This document shows positions 47,560 to 58,916 of a stretch of DNA of 64,000 bases, in pieces. The notes beneath the pieces were generated by a model. The model was not told the DNA's origin, ran no database searches, and saw nothing but the letters and a program-made list of their open reading frames with translations. Numbering within the stretch: the stretch's first letter is position 1; each line of letters begins with the position of its first letter. The stretch spans positions 34,047,561 to 34,111,560 of the forward strand of contig JAYGXS010000004.1 in NCBI GenBank assembly GCA_036362985.1. The letters run 5' to 3'. Both the position numbers and the translations under genes were made by a program. Origin of the DNA: Ligula intestinalis. Lineage: Eukaryota; Platyhelminthes; Cestoda; Diphyllobothriidea; Diphyllobothriidae.

Positions 47560-47950
47560 GGTTTACGCATTTATATAACGTTGTTTAGAAATACTCTTTT
47601 TAAGAAAAGCAAAATTGGTCTAACTAAGATAGCTTTTGCCTTAAACTACAAAAAGCCGTCAATGCCAAAACTGAGTAAAACTAATCCTCTAGGGTATATT
47701 GCACGAACATATTTAGCCAGCTTAACTGCAATGAAAATTAGGGCCATTAATAAACTGCCTAAAATTTGAGTATATATTCCTACAGAATTTCATAAAAATT
47801 GGCTGATTCTTCTACCGTTCCTAAATTTTTTGAGATGCATTTGATTAAAACAAACTGATTTACGCTTTTGTGCGCCAAAAGAGTCGTTACAGGAATGAAA
47901 TACTTCAGCAGCTCATATGCTGACATGCCAGTCAATGGCTAAAGGGCAGA
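47560..47950 (+). repeat. AT-rich repeat family G, copy 1 (partial)
   Basis: GCCTAAAATTTGAGTATATA and the following CTACAGAATTTCATAAAAAT align to GCCTAAATTTCGAGTATATA and CTAACACATTTCACGAGAAC near 49045; ATGCTGACATGCCAGTCA aligns with ACGGACATGCCGGTCAGT near 49207. Confidence 0.55.
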
Positions 47951-48090
47951 ATATTACACTTAATGGCCAAAAGTCCCAAGTTCAAATCCAGGGTGATCCA
48001 CACCTGTGATTGGCTATGAATGTCTAATGACGACTAGCAAGCCTTTCCGGCCTCGATGGTCTTTTGCCAATCCACTTCATTCTATCCCAC
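47930..48090 (+). mobile_element. tRNA-derived SINE (family D), copy 5
   Basis: CCAAGTTCAAATCCAGGG (B-box region), GATCCACACCTGTGATTGG, then hammerhead-like CTAATGACGACTAGCAAGCC; the GAAA/helix III part is deleted (next is TTTCCGG). Tail CCAATCCACTTCATTC. The A-box end is fused into family G sequence. Confidence 0.62.
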
Positions 48091-48221
48091 TAGTCGCTAT
48101 GTGACTACATGCAAGGGCTCTATAGTGAGCTTCGGGGCAAAACTGGAACGTATATTGCTCCATTACCAGATCAGTGAACTCCACGTATTCATCATATTCC
48201 CGATCTCAACCGACAAAGTAA

Positions 48222-48370
48222 TAAGCTCGTGATGCATTGGTAGAGCGTTATGCTCCATAATCAATGTTCTGTGTTCACATCCCAGGTGATCCACACCTGG
48301 AATTGGGTATGGCTGGCTAATGACAACTAACAAGTCAGAAATGGCCATTCAGTTTTCTCTTGTTTTTGTC
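48222..48370 (+). mobile_element. tRNA-derived SINE (family D), copy 6
   Basis: AAGCTCGTGATGCATTGGTA (A-box region), CTGTGTTCACATCCCAGG (B-box region), GATCCACACCTGG, then a hammerhead region and the tail TTTTTGTCGGATCCACTTC. Structurally complete head-to-tail. Confidence 0.72.
48313..48350 (+). ncRNA. Hammerhead region in SINE copy 6, core-mutated
   Basis: CTGG (48313-48316), CTAATGA (48317-48323, G5 changed to A), helix II ACTAACAAGT, GAAA (48338-48341), TG-GC-CA and AUU. One invariant base is lost. Confidence 0.55.
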
Positions 48371-48779
48371 GGATCCACTTCATACTATTCTGTGTGTATT
48401 AAGAGAACTTTCTCTCCGTCAAATTTATTTAAAGGCATTTCTGCTGTTGAGTATCGGGCAACCTCCGTGTTCACCCAAACCCTGCTTGTTTTCCTTCACA
48501 TCAATAAACAAGATTATTAAAAGGCTCTGTGAGCTTTAAATATACGCAAAAAATCAAAATAATAAGACAGAAAGTACGTTAAATTACTCATTCAAACTTT
48601 GATCACAACATTGCATGAGTTATTTCCTCTACTATATGTACAATATGGGGCCAAACTCATACAATCCTACGATTTTTGCAATTAACTCCCTCTTTCTCAA
48701 ACGCAGCCCAAGCTGTGGCCCCCAAAGTCCTACAGCAATAAAGTTATGATCGTTCTTCACAATAGGGCATATTATGATT

Positions 48780-50520
48780 TATGATACTGATACTGATGAA
48801 GGAATATAACGTTTTATAGAAACACCAGCTTCTTTAACAAAGTGGAAAATACCGAAAAAGTGGACATCGTGCGTACTAAATAAATTTAAGTTTTTCATGT
48901 AGGGGAAGGCCGTTAATGCAAAACCACTGAGTAAATAAAGCAGCACAAGTAAAATTACGTCGGAAAATAATCGTTTTGTCAAGTTTTAGAATAAATATGC
49001 TTCAATATTACCTGCAATATAGTGTATGGTTGTAACCGAAGAGCCTAAATTTCGAGTATATATTCTAACACATTTCACGAGAACTACTAGTTGGTTCTTT
49101 CGTTTATGCATCGCTTGACTTATGTTGAGCTAAGGCAACCACGTTTTCGCTTGATATGCCCCATTGGGAGATCACATGAGTAATATATTGCTTAAGCTCA
49201 CTTACGGACATGCCGGTCAGTGACTAATAAATTTAAATAGACGTGTCGGGAACAATTGTAAACGTACCATTTTTTGTACACTAAGATTTATTGCCTTCCG
49301 CAATATTTTTTTGTAATTATTCCGATATTTCTATTACGAAGAAGTTCAGATCGTCCATTAAATTCTAATAAAGACTTTACGATTTCACTGGCATTAGTCA
49401 ATTGACATAAATAATGAGTATATTCTATGTGCTTACCAAAACCTTCAAAATAAGATATATCTTAAAAGCTTTTACATAATTATTAGCTTTTAAACATTTT
49501 TTCTCATGCAGCTGTCTTTGTGTCATAGTTTCAGAACCACCCAATCATTTGAACTCACTGCCGAGAAAAATGAACGTCTACTACAAAAGTCGCGAAAAAA
49601 TATGCTCAAGATTGATTTAGAAAAATTCTACGACAAGTAAACGCTTAAAAAAGCTTTAATTGTATATTTTGGCGTGTGATGTTTGCCTACTTTAGTTTTC
49701 TTGATGATAAAGTCAAGGTCAGAATGTGAAATTTCGGCCAGTGGATTGATTTCCCTAACAACGTTGGATATCTGTTGTGTTATTAATGAAAGAGCTTCTT
49801 GTTTTATCTAAAACAAAACAGTTTTAAGAATATTTGGTTACTTCTAGACTAAGTTCTACAATAACGAATACAAAGTTTAGTGGCAATAATATCAACGGCG
49901 ATTTTTGGAAAAACTGTTTTGCAATGTTCCGTGACAACTCTGTCAAATGTTCGTTATGTTAACGGTCTCCAAATTCATAACGATTGTACAATTAATTTGG
50001 TTGCCATATGCTAATAAAGTTCTCAAACGCATTCCTTGCCTGTAACCACTCAAATATAAAATCTACATTTAATATGGAGCATTGCAAAGAACAACCTCAA
50101 AAGATGATTACTCAATTTTATGGCACGAAACGTGGCCGATTTGCAAGATATAAATTTTCAAACTTATTTCGCACTTCTATTCCCAAAAGTAATGGGCTAC
50201 CTCCTTATTACACTAACCTCAATTTCATGGATGCAAAACAAAACTTTCCGTTTTGTGAGCAGATATAATTTAAAAGTTTCTGATCTTCATGAATGTTCTT
50301 TTATAGTGCAACATGTACACGCAAGAAGTTCTTATCCGCAGAGTTTAATAGCATAGAGAATTCCTCGGATATCAATAAACACTGCATTTCACCCATTTTC
50401 GCCTCTATTTTCTCCCAGTATTCTGACCTGAACTTAATTAAATTCTAGTTAACAATATCTTGCGACCCAATTCAACCCAATAAACTAACTAAACAACCTC
50501 AAGTGTGCGTTAAATCCTCT
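48780..50520 (+). repeat. AT-rich repeat family G, copy 2 (longest)
   Basis: Collinear with 55840-57080: GTAAACGTACCATTT near 49260, ATTACGAAGAAGTTCAGATC, CACCCAATCATTTGAACTCA, CTCAATTTCATGGATGCAAA and GAGAATTCCTCGGATATCAA. Its first ~300 bp also resemble 47560-47850. No conserved ORF. Confidence 0.65.
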
Positions 50521-50524
50521 AATC

Positions 50525-52069
50525 CCCAAGCTTGCATCAGATATGCAATCTACTGTATGTATGTGTGAATCCTCACGATCAGACATCGGGATATCACGCA
50601 GCAGTTAGAGCAAAATTAATTTAATGGGTACTTGTTAAGTGAGATGAAGTAAAACTATTATAGAGCAACTAACAAATGGCTGCGAAGGAATTTTTAGAGG
50701 TATTACGCAGAGTACTTGTGCAGTTTTTAACAATCACATTACCTTAACTGAAAACTGCATTTTGTAATCGCACAATATCGTGTATATTTTAATGATTTCT
50801 TATGAAGTTCTAACCAAAATCCTGAAACGTGTTTTTGATAAGGAAGGTTTGTTTAGGTAGCCTGTGGTATTTATAAGCTTGCGGAATTATCATGTGATAT
50901 TTCAGACACGTCAGAGTGTTGGTTTTTTACGGCTCTTATTTATGACTACTTGCGAAAACTACACTAAGTGACTCCTTAAATTGTAAAACTTTTTATTGAT
51001 TTTCTAGGTTCTTATAAATCAAGGTACATATTTACTGGAGTTAAAAGAAATATTGCCTACTCTACATGTTCAACAATAATTAATGCCAAATAACGTCATA
51101 GGCTCTCTCAAGAGCCAACAAAATTCAGGCAGCCAATCGCCACAGTTCTTCAGAACGGAAAACAAATTAAATGCAAATATCAATTCATAACATGGAGTTA
51201 AATTCAGTCACTTTCTACGGAGGACTCACTAACTATCGTAGTGTACGATGCTACTGCCGAAGTCCATTGACAAGGCCCTGCATCCGAGTGTATTAAATTA
51301 GAGGCAAGAAGGGAGCGAAAAAGAAGAAAGCAATGACACCGTGCAGATGATGTCGCCCAGGCCGTCGGTGGGAGGAAATGCTTTGCCTTCAAAATTTTTC
51401 ATCAAAATTTCACTCCCAAAGGCTGAAAGAAAGGCAAGCATCTGCTCTGTTCCTCCTACCGCGTACGATAAGGCCAAGCTACTAGTTAAATAGGTTCAAG
51501 CTTCCCTCCACGTTAGGTGGTATTTCGTGGTTCTCCTGCATGCTATAATACGCCAAATTATGGACAAATCGTTCAGGGCAACCAAACACCCGCGGGATCC
51601 GTCAAACATACCGACGAGAGTGTACACAATTACGGAGGTGTCTGCACCTGCAGCAAAGGTTAGGCATGTTTTTCCACTGTCTAACTCAGCCCACATGGTA
51701 CAATTTTCGGCCCCTATGACTATTCGAGGTGTCCGCTGATAGGCCCATCATTAGTAGCCTCTGCCTTAATCAAACCAATCATATGCATTAGCCACAGTAA
51801 ACATGCAGGCGCACGTCTAATCGCCTCGCGTGGTAAATACTACCAAACATGAGGAGGGCCGGGATTAACCACTGTCGGCCATTCTTGACAAAACCCACGG
51901 TTTGTATAGTCTGCGGTTCAACCATGGTTTCAGTAGTCATGTAATGCTAGGCCGTACTCTCTGACAATCAAAAATATTGAATGGCATGGGAGAATCATTC
52001 ACCGATCTTGTTAAACAAATATTTTTCGGTTGTTTCCTGGTATTCAAACCGTGGTAGAGCTTTGCATAT
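50525..52069. other. Intergenic with a family F piece
   Basis: 50900-51010 carries ATTTCAGACACGTCAGAGTG and a following TTACGGCTC, an eroded family F segment. Otherwise no gene or repeat identified. Confidence 0.4.
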
Positions 52070-52150
52070 AGCGTTCAGGGACCAACATGTCCGGCTGGCT
52101 GACAGTGGCTAATAAACCAGAACTGACCATCCCGGCCTCTGGTAACAATG
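52070..52150 (+). mobile_element. Family D SINE fragment, hammerhead part
   Basis: CCGGCTGGCTGACAGTGGCT, AATAAACCAGAACTGACC and CCGGCCTCTGG parallel the ribozyme and tail of other copies, but the core (CTGACAG, GAAC) is broken. Confidence 0.5.
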
Positions 52151-52176
52151 CACTATAGGTAATTACACGAAAACCA

Positions 52177-52435
52177 AAAATCCCAGAATTCTGTAATACG
52201 GCACCGGTGGTAATGTTAGTTTACTATTCTTATTGATTATCTTATTGATTAATTTACTTTTTTAATTATCACGCGCTTTTTCGTTGCTACATAGTAGCGT
52301 TTTGTGGTACTTTTATCTACTGCTTCCTATTTTGGTTTGCCATATGTCTTTGGTTTTCCCTCCTACGTCCCCGTAATGCTTCACCCGTATAACCTCCTTT
52401 ACCACCGATCTCCTATTACAGAATTCTGGGATTTT
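52177..52435. mobile_element. 259-bp MITE with ~37-bp terminal inverted repeats
   Basis: Starts AAAATCCCAGAATTCTGTAA and ends with its exact complement; the arms match for 22 bp exactly and about 37 bp with a few differences. AT-rich interior with no ORF. No clear target duplication. Confidence 0.75.
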
Positions 52436-52440
52436 GAGTT

Positions 52441-52475
52441 TCCTACAATGGACTACAATGGACCTACAATGGACT
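52441..52475 (+). repeat. Short tandem repeat
   Basis: CCTACAATGGA-type unit repeated three times next to the MITE end. Confidence 0.8.
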
Positions 52476-52829
52476 GTTAATCAGCTTCCTTCTGCCAGCT
52501 TATATGCGACTGCTTGTGAGGGTTCTCCATCGGATCCCAGGACACGAGGGGACAAGCATTTTCTATGATGTTATCAGATCGGTAAATAACCCCACTCTCC
52601 ATGCTGGGCAACTCTTTTGTGGACAGAAAACTTCCTACAGGCCTACTGCCTGTTTTTACAAATTCTTTGTCCCCAAACCCTGTCTCGATGGCTTGTACTT
52701 TAGGAATCGAGTTATTGCCGTCCACACCAGACTGTAGGATGAGTGACAGATTTCCGAGGCAAATGCGAGTAAATAATAGGGTGGGACCTCTAACGGAGTC
52801 AGTGTAGCGGTCCTTCTGTGGGCACCTGT

Positions 52830-53145
52830 TATAACACCGTGCCTGTCGCGGCCAATTATAGCTATCCGAACCGTCCAATTAACTTCAAGGTGACTCACAT
52901 AGCCTCCTCTCAAGGCGCTATAAGGAATTCCCCAACTTGCACGCTGGATGCCCGCCCGCCCGCCCACGCTGCGCGCGCTCTCTCTCTCTCTCACTCTCGT
53001 CAGGTTGCCAAATTTCCCCGAATTATTATCCAGTCATTCCTTACAGAATACAATTATCTGGATACTTGCATCTAGCTTCACCTCTTCCTACTCGGAATCG
53101 GGCCTGAAGGTCTTAGCGTCTAGGATCACTGTGAGACTTTAACTG
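52830..53145 (-). repeat. Dispersed repeat family AB (A-type), copy 13
   Basis: Reverse complement contains CACCTTGAAGTTAATTGGAC and, later, AGATGCAAGTATCCAG. Internal CCCG units (52948-52963) and a CT run (52978-52992) have expanded. Confidence 0.55.
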
Positions 53146-53342
53146 TCGCCGCAGTGGCACGAAAAGCTCCAAAGGCAACTCTCGTCCTATCTCTCTCTTT
53201 TTCTCTCTATTAGTATCAGTATTATCAGTATCAATATATTGAGGGATATGTAGGAAAAATTCCTTTGAGTGCCCTATTTTTACATATGTGCAGTGATAGC
53301 AGAAAATTTGTTTCTCAGACTGTTGGCGAGGCCAGTTGTCCT

Positions 53343-53348
<6 letters not shown>

Positions 53349-53385
<37 letters not shown>
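53349..53385 (+). repeat. (CT)n microsatellite
   Basis: About 18 uninterrupted CT units. Confidence 0.95.
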
Positions 53386-53388
<3 letters not shown>

Positions 53389-54059
53389 GTTCCTTTTTCT
53401 TCTGGCTTGTCAAGAAACGAGATGGTGCAGAGATGGCTATTATTGGGTGATTGGGGGGAAGAGGCGTTTCATGCCATATAAAGCCAGCGATGTAAACTGA
53501 CGGATGTTCATGTCGAACAGCTGAGAAAGGTACTGATAACGGAGCACGGCGATTCATCGGAAATGTTATAAGTTGCATTGCCTAGGATGACAGTTGCCCG
53601 ACGGCTATAGAAAGCTCAGTTCAAGCAGTTAATAGAGAAACCAACGTTCGGTTCACCCTCTAATTTGAAGCCTAAGAAAAGCCACTTGACCTTTCTGACA
53701 TGGAAAAATGGCGTTACTGAGTCCTTAAGGTTGTCGAATAAGACAGTAATTATGCGTTTATATGATATACTTTATTTTCCCATTATCCTCTCCAGTCCGC
53801 ATCTTCCAAACCAGCTTTGAAGTTATTTCATGCAGTCCCTCGGCAAAATCTGATAGGCGTGTAAGCGGGCTTGAGCGAGGGGGGGGCTCAAATCAAACTT
53901 TCTGAGCTATTTATAGAAACATTCCATTTCACCTCATGCACATAGCGGAGAGGGAAAAGGAAGGAAGGCTGAATACGAAGAAAATTAGTCCATTCTATCC
54001 CTCCTCCCCAAACTCGTGCAAAATGCTGAAATTTACGAAAAACTGATAATCACTCGCAA

Positions 54060-54300
54060 AAAGGTATTAAGTACAGCTGTCAAACTGATTATGGTGCAAC
54101 CCAATCTCTTGACCTTTCAGTCACGTCAGGGTGCCGGCTTTAGAGAGAACTTCTTTCCAACCACTTGTAAAGCGTATATTTTGTAAAAAAATGGCTTCTT
54201 AAATAGTATGCACTGTTATCATTTACTTTCACTGTTCTTATAAATATGAATACATGTTCGGCAACGGTAGCTTATGTAGGCCCCCTTCATTAATCCCTAC
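54060..54300 (+). repeat. Repeat family F, copy 5
   Basis: TTTCAGTCACGTCAGGGTGC, CGGCTTTAGAGAGAACTTC and TTCTTAAATAGTATGCACTG follow the family order. No inverted partner was found next to it. Confidence 0.6.
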
Positions 54301-54534
54301 CCCCTGCATGTTTTCCTACGAAAACGGTGCTTATAGGGTTTTATGGGTGGGAAATTAGGACACGCAGTGGAATATACTTTGATAAATGCTAAATGCATTT
54401 TTATTTTACAGTATTTAGAATTTTTATTGATTTATATCTGTAGATTTTCCTAATCTGTATTACCGTTTAACCTATTTCGGAAAAACCCGATCGTCAAATT
54501 GCAGTTTTTTTTAATTTTCCGAAAAATTGAAATA

Positions 54535-55028
54535 CAGTAGTCGCCGGGCCCAGACCAAATTGGGCTTACTAAGCGGCGGGCGCAATAACCGGAGACTCCT
54601 AGTTCTTGATTAGCAAACGCTGGATAGGCACTATACATAACATACGTATTGTATTATGTGTAGAGCTTGATTGTGTACCAGAAAAAATGCTGTTTTTCTG
54701 TATTTTACGTAAAAACAAAAAAAAAAGATTTGCGACACGTTTAAAAAAGCGGTCTAGTGGCAGGTGTTTTGGAGGAAACTTCACTCACAAGCGCTCTTTG
54801 ATGTACTTCTCAAGGCACTAGAAATCATCGAATTTTGTGAAATCTGATGCCTGTAGACCGCGTTGCAGAGTGTAGAGTGCAGATTTCACCTAGCAAACTG
54901 GGCTTTGTAGCCGGCGACTGGGCTTATTAGCCGGCGGATTTTGCTATGTAAAATTCCGTCCAAAGCTGATTTGGGCTTAATATGCGGCTGGGCCTATTAA
55001 CCATGAGCTTAATGACCGACGACTACTG
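54535..55028. mobile_element. pogo/Tigger-like MITE with TA target duplication
   Basis: Begins CAGTAGTCGCCGG and ends CCGACGACTACTG, flanked on both sides by TA (54533-54534 and 55029-55030). CAG-starting terminal inverted repeats with TA duplications are typical of pogo/Tigger (Tc1/mariner superfamily). 494 bp, no transposase ORF, so non-autonomous. Inverted homologue at 41081-41605. Confidence 0.82.
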
Positions 55029-55682
55029 TAGTGGTTAGGAGGTCGTCTACTTCAACTTACCGTCGGTCCAACTTACCGTTAGATTAGTATAATCCGCGGC
55101 GCGAAGCACCGCGCACACCTTCCATTTACATACGGAACAACTTACTCCCAGTGGCCGCGAGAAACAACTTCGAGTACATTTTTTTCGCTTTACACCTACT
55201 TCTGTCTACTCTGCCTATTCTATTTTCCCCCCCAAAAACTCTATGACCACCGTTTTTGCATAAATAAATGCTGGAACTTGGGGTACATGAGTGGGCCTAC
55301 ATAAGCGACTTTTGCCACATTTTCTAAAAAAAACATGCATGAAACTATTCCTTCTCGTACTCGCTTGGTGGAAAACTACACCTTCTTCACATTTTCTATT
55401 GATAAAAAGGGTATATTTCAGTCCTAAGAGGTTTCTAAATTGCCAACTTATTTTAAACCCTAATGGCTGTGAAACCTGGGTTGAAGGTTTCCGTACTGCG
55501 TGCTGTATACATTCTGCCTAGGAAAAGTACGTTTTGTCAAACAATGTAGGGAAGAGGTCACATAGTTGTCATAAGATATTGCAATAAATGTGCATCCTGC
55601 TTTATACGCTATGTGCACTATTAATAAATTGACGGCTAAGATTTATTCTGAATGAGCATTTAACAGCCAAATTCATGGCGCG

Positions 55683-55815
55683 AAGTGGGGCGTTTGTAGA
55701 TTAGCGGCTAGCGCGTAGGCTTTCGTTGTAGACCTTCTCTAATACGCGGGTTCAAATCCCGCCGAACGCCTCAAGTTTTTCACAATTGGGTCAACTCAAA
55801 TCTCATAATTAGGAA
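55683..55815 (+). mobile_element. tRNA-like SINE (family E), copy 1
   Basis: A tRNA-like block at 55689-55770 has an acceptor pairing GGCGTT with AACGCC, and a perfect T-arm GCGGG-TTCAAAT-CCCGC. It is followed by a tail TTTTCACAATTGGGTCAAC. The anticodon arm is imperfect and length is 82, so a tRNA pseudogene or SINE is likelier than a working tRNA. Confidence 0.6.
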
Positions 55816-55839
55816 CTTTTTTTAAATCAAAGGCACCCT

Positions 55840-57080
55840 ATCTTCAAGTAGAAAAATTTGAGAAGGTGAACTTGAAAGGTCACAGGAGTAAGATATTTCG
55901 TGAGCTCACGTGCGGAAGTTCCGGTCAATGCGTAAAAAAATTTAAATGGAATTGTCAGATGCAATCGTAAACGTACCATTTCGTGCACACTAAGACAGAT
56001 TTCCTTCCGTCAAATTTCCTCGTGATTATTTCTGGATTTCGATTACGAAAAGATTCAGATCTTTTTTGAAATAGTGGTTAAAACTTTATAATTTTCAGGG
56101 ATTTCAGTCAATGGCCCATAACTAAGGATGCTGTTCTATGTGCTTATCAAAACGTTCGAAATCGGATATTTCTTAAACGCATTTACCTGAACCATGAATT
56201 TTCGGGCATTCTTTCTAACACACCTGTCTGTTTTGGTCATGGTTTTAGAATCACCCAAGCATGTTAACTCATTGCCGAGAGAAATGAACGTCCGCAACGA
56301 AAGTTAGGTATTAATATTTCTAAGACCAACTAAAGGCTCTCTATAACAAGCAACCTCTTGAAATAGCGCTTTACTTAGGCATTTCGGCGTCAAGTATCTG
56401 CATCATTTACCTTTTTTGAAAGTTAAGTCAAGATAAAAATAGTAAATTTTGACCGGCTTTTTGACTTTCCTGAGCACAAGGAAAAAATGCTAGGCTGAAC
56501 ATGAAAGAACTCGCTTTTCTTTACTTTTCTTCTTTACTTTTCGGCCCGTTATAAGATTGAAAAATGCAATGATGTGGTAAAATATAGACTACGATTTTCC
56601 AAAAACTGAGAATCCTCAATTCGTTCCGTTTAAAGTTTCCTTATTCCTTTATGCTGAACTGCAGATAAGAAAAACCTTTGGAATTCTTTAGCATATGGCT
56701 TAAAGAGAAAACTGACGGCATTTCTCGGGTGTTCCGAAAATAGTGCGTTATCTGTTACCTGCACTTACCTCAATTTCATGAAAGCAAAACAGCAATTTCT
56801 GTTCCATGAACAGAGATAACCAAAAATGTTTCCGGTCTTTATTTATCTTCTTTTTAAGTACAAAACGCACATATAGGGTTTGGTCCGCAGCGGTTAATAG
56901 TGTAGGAAATTCCTAGGATATCAAGAAACGTTAAATCTGATCTGATTTGGTGCACTTTTTTCTTCAATACTCTCATCTGAACTAAACTCTTTTCTAGTAA
57001 ACACTATTTTGCGCCTCAAGTCTGTTCATTGAATAAAATAAACAACTTCAAATATTTTTTAACCGCGCATTTAAATGCTG
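55840..57080 (+). repeat. AT-rich repeat family G, copy 3
   Basis: Collinear with 49170-50520; shared GTAAACGTACCATTT, TCTGTTTTGGTCATG, CATTGCCGAGAGAAATGAAC, CCTCAATTTCATG and GGAAATTCCTAGGATATCAA. It ends roughly 100-250 bp before the LINE begins. Confidence 0.65.
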
Positions 57081-57337
57081 ATCTTCATATTTAATGGAAT
57101 AGTCAACCTACCGTACATCCGCCCCTTATATGTACATCTGCGCCGGGGAGATTACCGATAAGGACAACGGGGACAAAAATACTTATTTTGGCAGTCATCC
57201 GCCAACCACACCCACGTTTTGAACAGGGAACCACAGCAGACGCGTCTACGAACCGCGTTCCCACCCGCCCTTCCGAAGGCCAAGGTCTGCTACACCCATC
57301 TCCCTACGTTGGATCAACTCTCCAATCCGCCCAATCC

Positions 57338-57593
57338 ATGTTCTTGATGACGGAACAGCCCCTCCCGGCCACGCTGCTCCGACTCCTCCTCCTCATCGCC
57401 GCCGGAATTGAGACCAACCCTGGACCTCTCTGGTATTGCTCGTTCTGCCGAGTCTGCCTGGGCCGCCACAACTGGTCTGTACGTTGTGGCTCCTGCAATG
57501 GTTGGTGCCATCCCTACTGCAGTGGCCTCGCCAAAGCTGCCGATTGGTCGCCTGCCTTCGCGTGTCCCAGCTGTCCCGTGCCCTCACCGGTCT
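57338..57593 (+). pseudogene. LINE N-terminal region: 2A-like peptide and PHD-like finger
   Basis: The first ATG of the frame is at 57338. The leader is leucine-rich (LLRLLLLIAA), then GIETNPGP at 57404-57427, which fits the 2A ribosome-skipping consensus D(V/I)ExNPGP except G for D at the first position. Next is a cysteine/histidine array, CSFCRVC, CGSCNGWCHPYC and CPSC, as in PHD fingers of CR1-like ORF1 regions. In related LINEs the 2A releases the leader, which can act as a signal peptide, from the downstream protein. After about 57590 the useful frame shifts to that of the endonuclease. Confidence 0.75.
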
Positions 57594-57639
57594 CTACGCC
57601 TCCAGCCCGTCCTGTCCAGAACCAAATCCTCTGGTCGCC

Positions 57640-58578
57640 GACCTTGCCTCACCGCCTGGTCTTAAGATCTTACAATTCAACGCCAACGGTCTCCTTGGGA
57701 AGCTTGACCAGCTCCTGGCCTTCATGAGTTCGCACAGCATAGCTGTGGCGGCTATCCAAGAGAAAAAGTGGTCTTACTCCACTAATGTCCCGTCCTGTGC
57801 CGATTACACGATCGTCCGTCGTGACCGCGGCCGAAACAAAGGCGGATGTTTGGCCTTCCTGGTGGAAAAATCCATTGCCCATCACCAGTTACCCCTACTT
57901 GGTGCCGATCCCACGGAAGTACTGGCGATTTGCCTTGACATTGGCCCGGTGCCGCTAACTTTCGTGAGCGTGTACATCCCTCCAACTTCCAGTCGTCCTC
58001 CTGGGTTCACCGCCTCTATCGCTCCCTACTTACCTTCTGGAAACAGTTTGGTGCTAGGTGACTTTAACACCCACCATGACCTGTGGTGCTCTAACTTGGC
58101 AGCCGACCACCGAGGAGAAGCTCTGGCTGATGAAATAGAACAGGCCCCCTTTGCCGTCCTCAACGAGAACAGCAAAACGCAACTCCCGACCAATGGCACC
58201 TCCAGCTCGCCCGATGTTTCCCTCGCCATTCTCAGCCTAGAAGCCTCCACCATGTGTAGCACGGAAGTCAGTCTGGGTAGCGACCACCTCCCCATTGTGC
58301 TCGAATTGGCCACCGCCGCCAAGCGTATCAAGGCCCCCAACCGGCACTTCATTAATTTCAAGAGAGCCAATTGGGCGGCGTTCACGACCGAATGCGAAGC
58401 CGAGATCGATGGCCTACCGCCTCCCACCTGTGTCCACACGGCGGAGCGAGCCCTTCGTCGACTACTCCTGGCAGCAGCAAGTCACCACATCCCTAACGGC
58501 TGCATTCCCCTTCTCCGTCCTAAGTATCCGCCCGAAGCCTCCCGCCTGGAACGAGAGAGACGAAATACGAGCGCGTGA
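57640..58578 (+). pseudogene. LINE endonuclease domain (EEP family)
   Basis: Frame with LKILQFNANGL (from 57661), AIQEKKW, then VLGDFNTHHDLW (GDFN at 58057-58068) and SDHLPIVLEL (SDH at 58279-58287). These are the conserved motifs of apurinic-type endonucleases that nick target DNA for retrotransposition. The catalytic Glu, Asp and His positions appear present. The frame is lost near 58560, where the protein should continue in another frame. Confidence 0.82.
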
Positions 58579-58915
58579 TGCCAGCGACCCGCGCGTCGGC
58601 GAACTGAATGGCTTGATCACTAAAACTATCAACGATGGCAAACGCCAACGCTGGCATGAACTAGTTGCAGATTGCAATTTCAGCGGCAACTCAGCTGCCA
58701 CTTGGAAGCTTTTACGCAACCTGACCAAGCCCCGGGCTGATACATCTAACCAGTCTATTAGCTTCGGGGACGGCAAGTCCATTTCCAACAATGGTAAGAT
58801 CGCCGCGAAGATGAACGAGCTGTCCTCGCTCCGCGCTCGGCACCCAGTCCCAAAAGTCAGCGTTCCCTTCTTCGTCTCCTCCATAAAGCCCCGCCCCCAG
58901 ACATTTCCTTTTCGG
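58560..58915 (+). pseudogene. LINE linker between endonuclease and RT
   Basis: In frame +2 the text reads WNERDEIRARDASDPRVGEL, then TWKLLRNLTKPRAD, typical of the desert region between the two enzymes in CR1-like LINEs. Entered and left by frameshifts near 58560 and 58905. Confidence 0.7.
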
Positions 58916-58916
58916 T

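Noticed and set aside
53240..53481. Serine/leucine-rich ORFs near 53265-53481
   Set aside because: Translation of a CT microsatellite.
55689..55770. Functional tRNA gene
   Set aside because: Acceptor and T-arm are perfect, but the anticodon arm is imperfect, there is an extra base before the acceptor strand, and a SINE tail follows.
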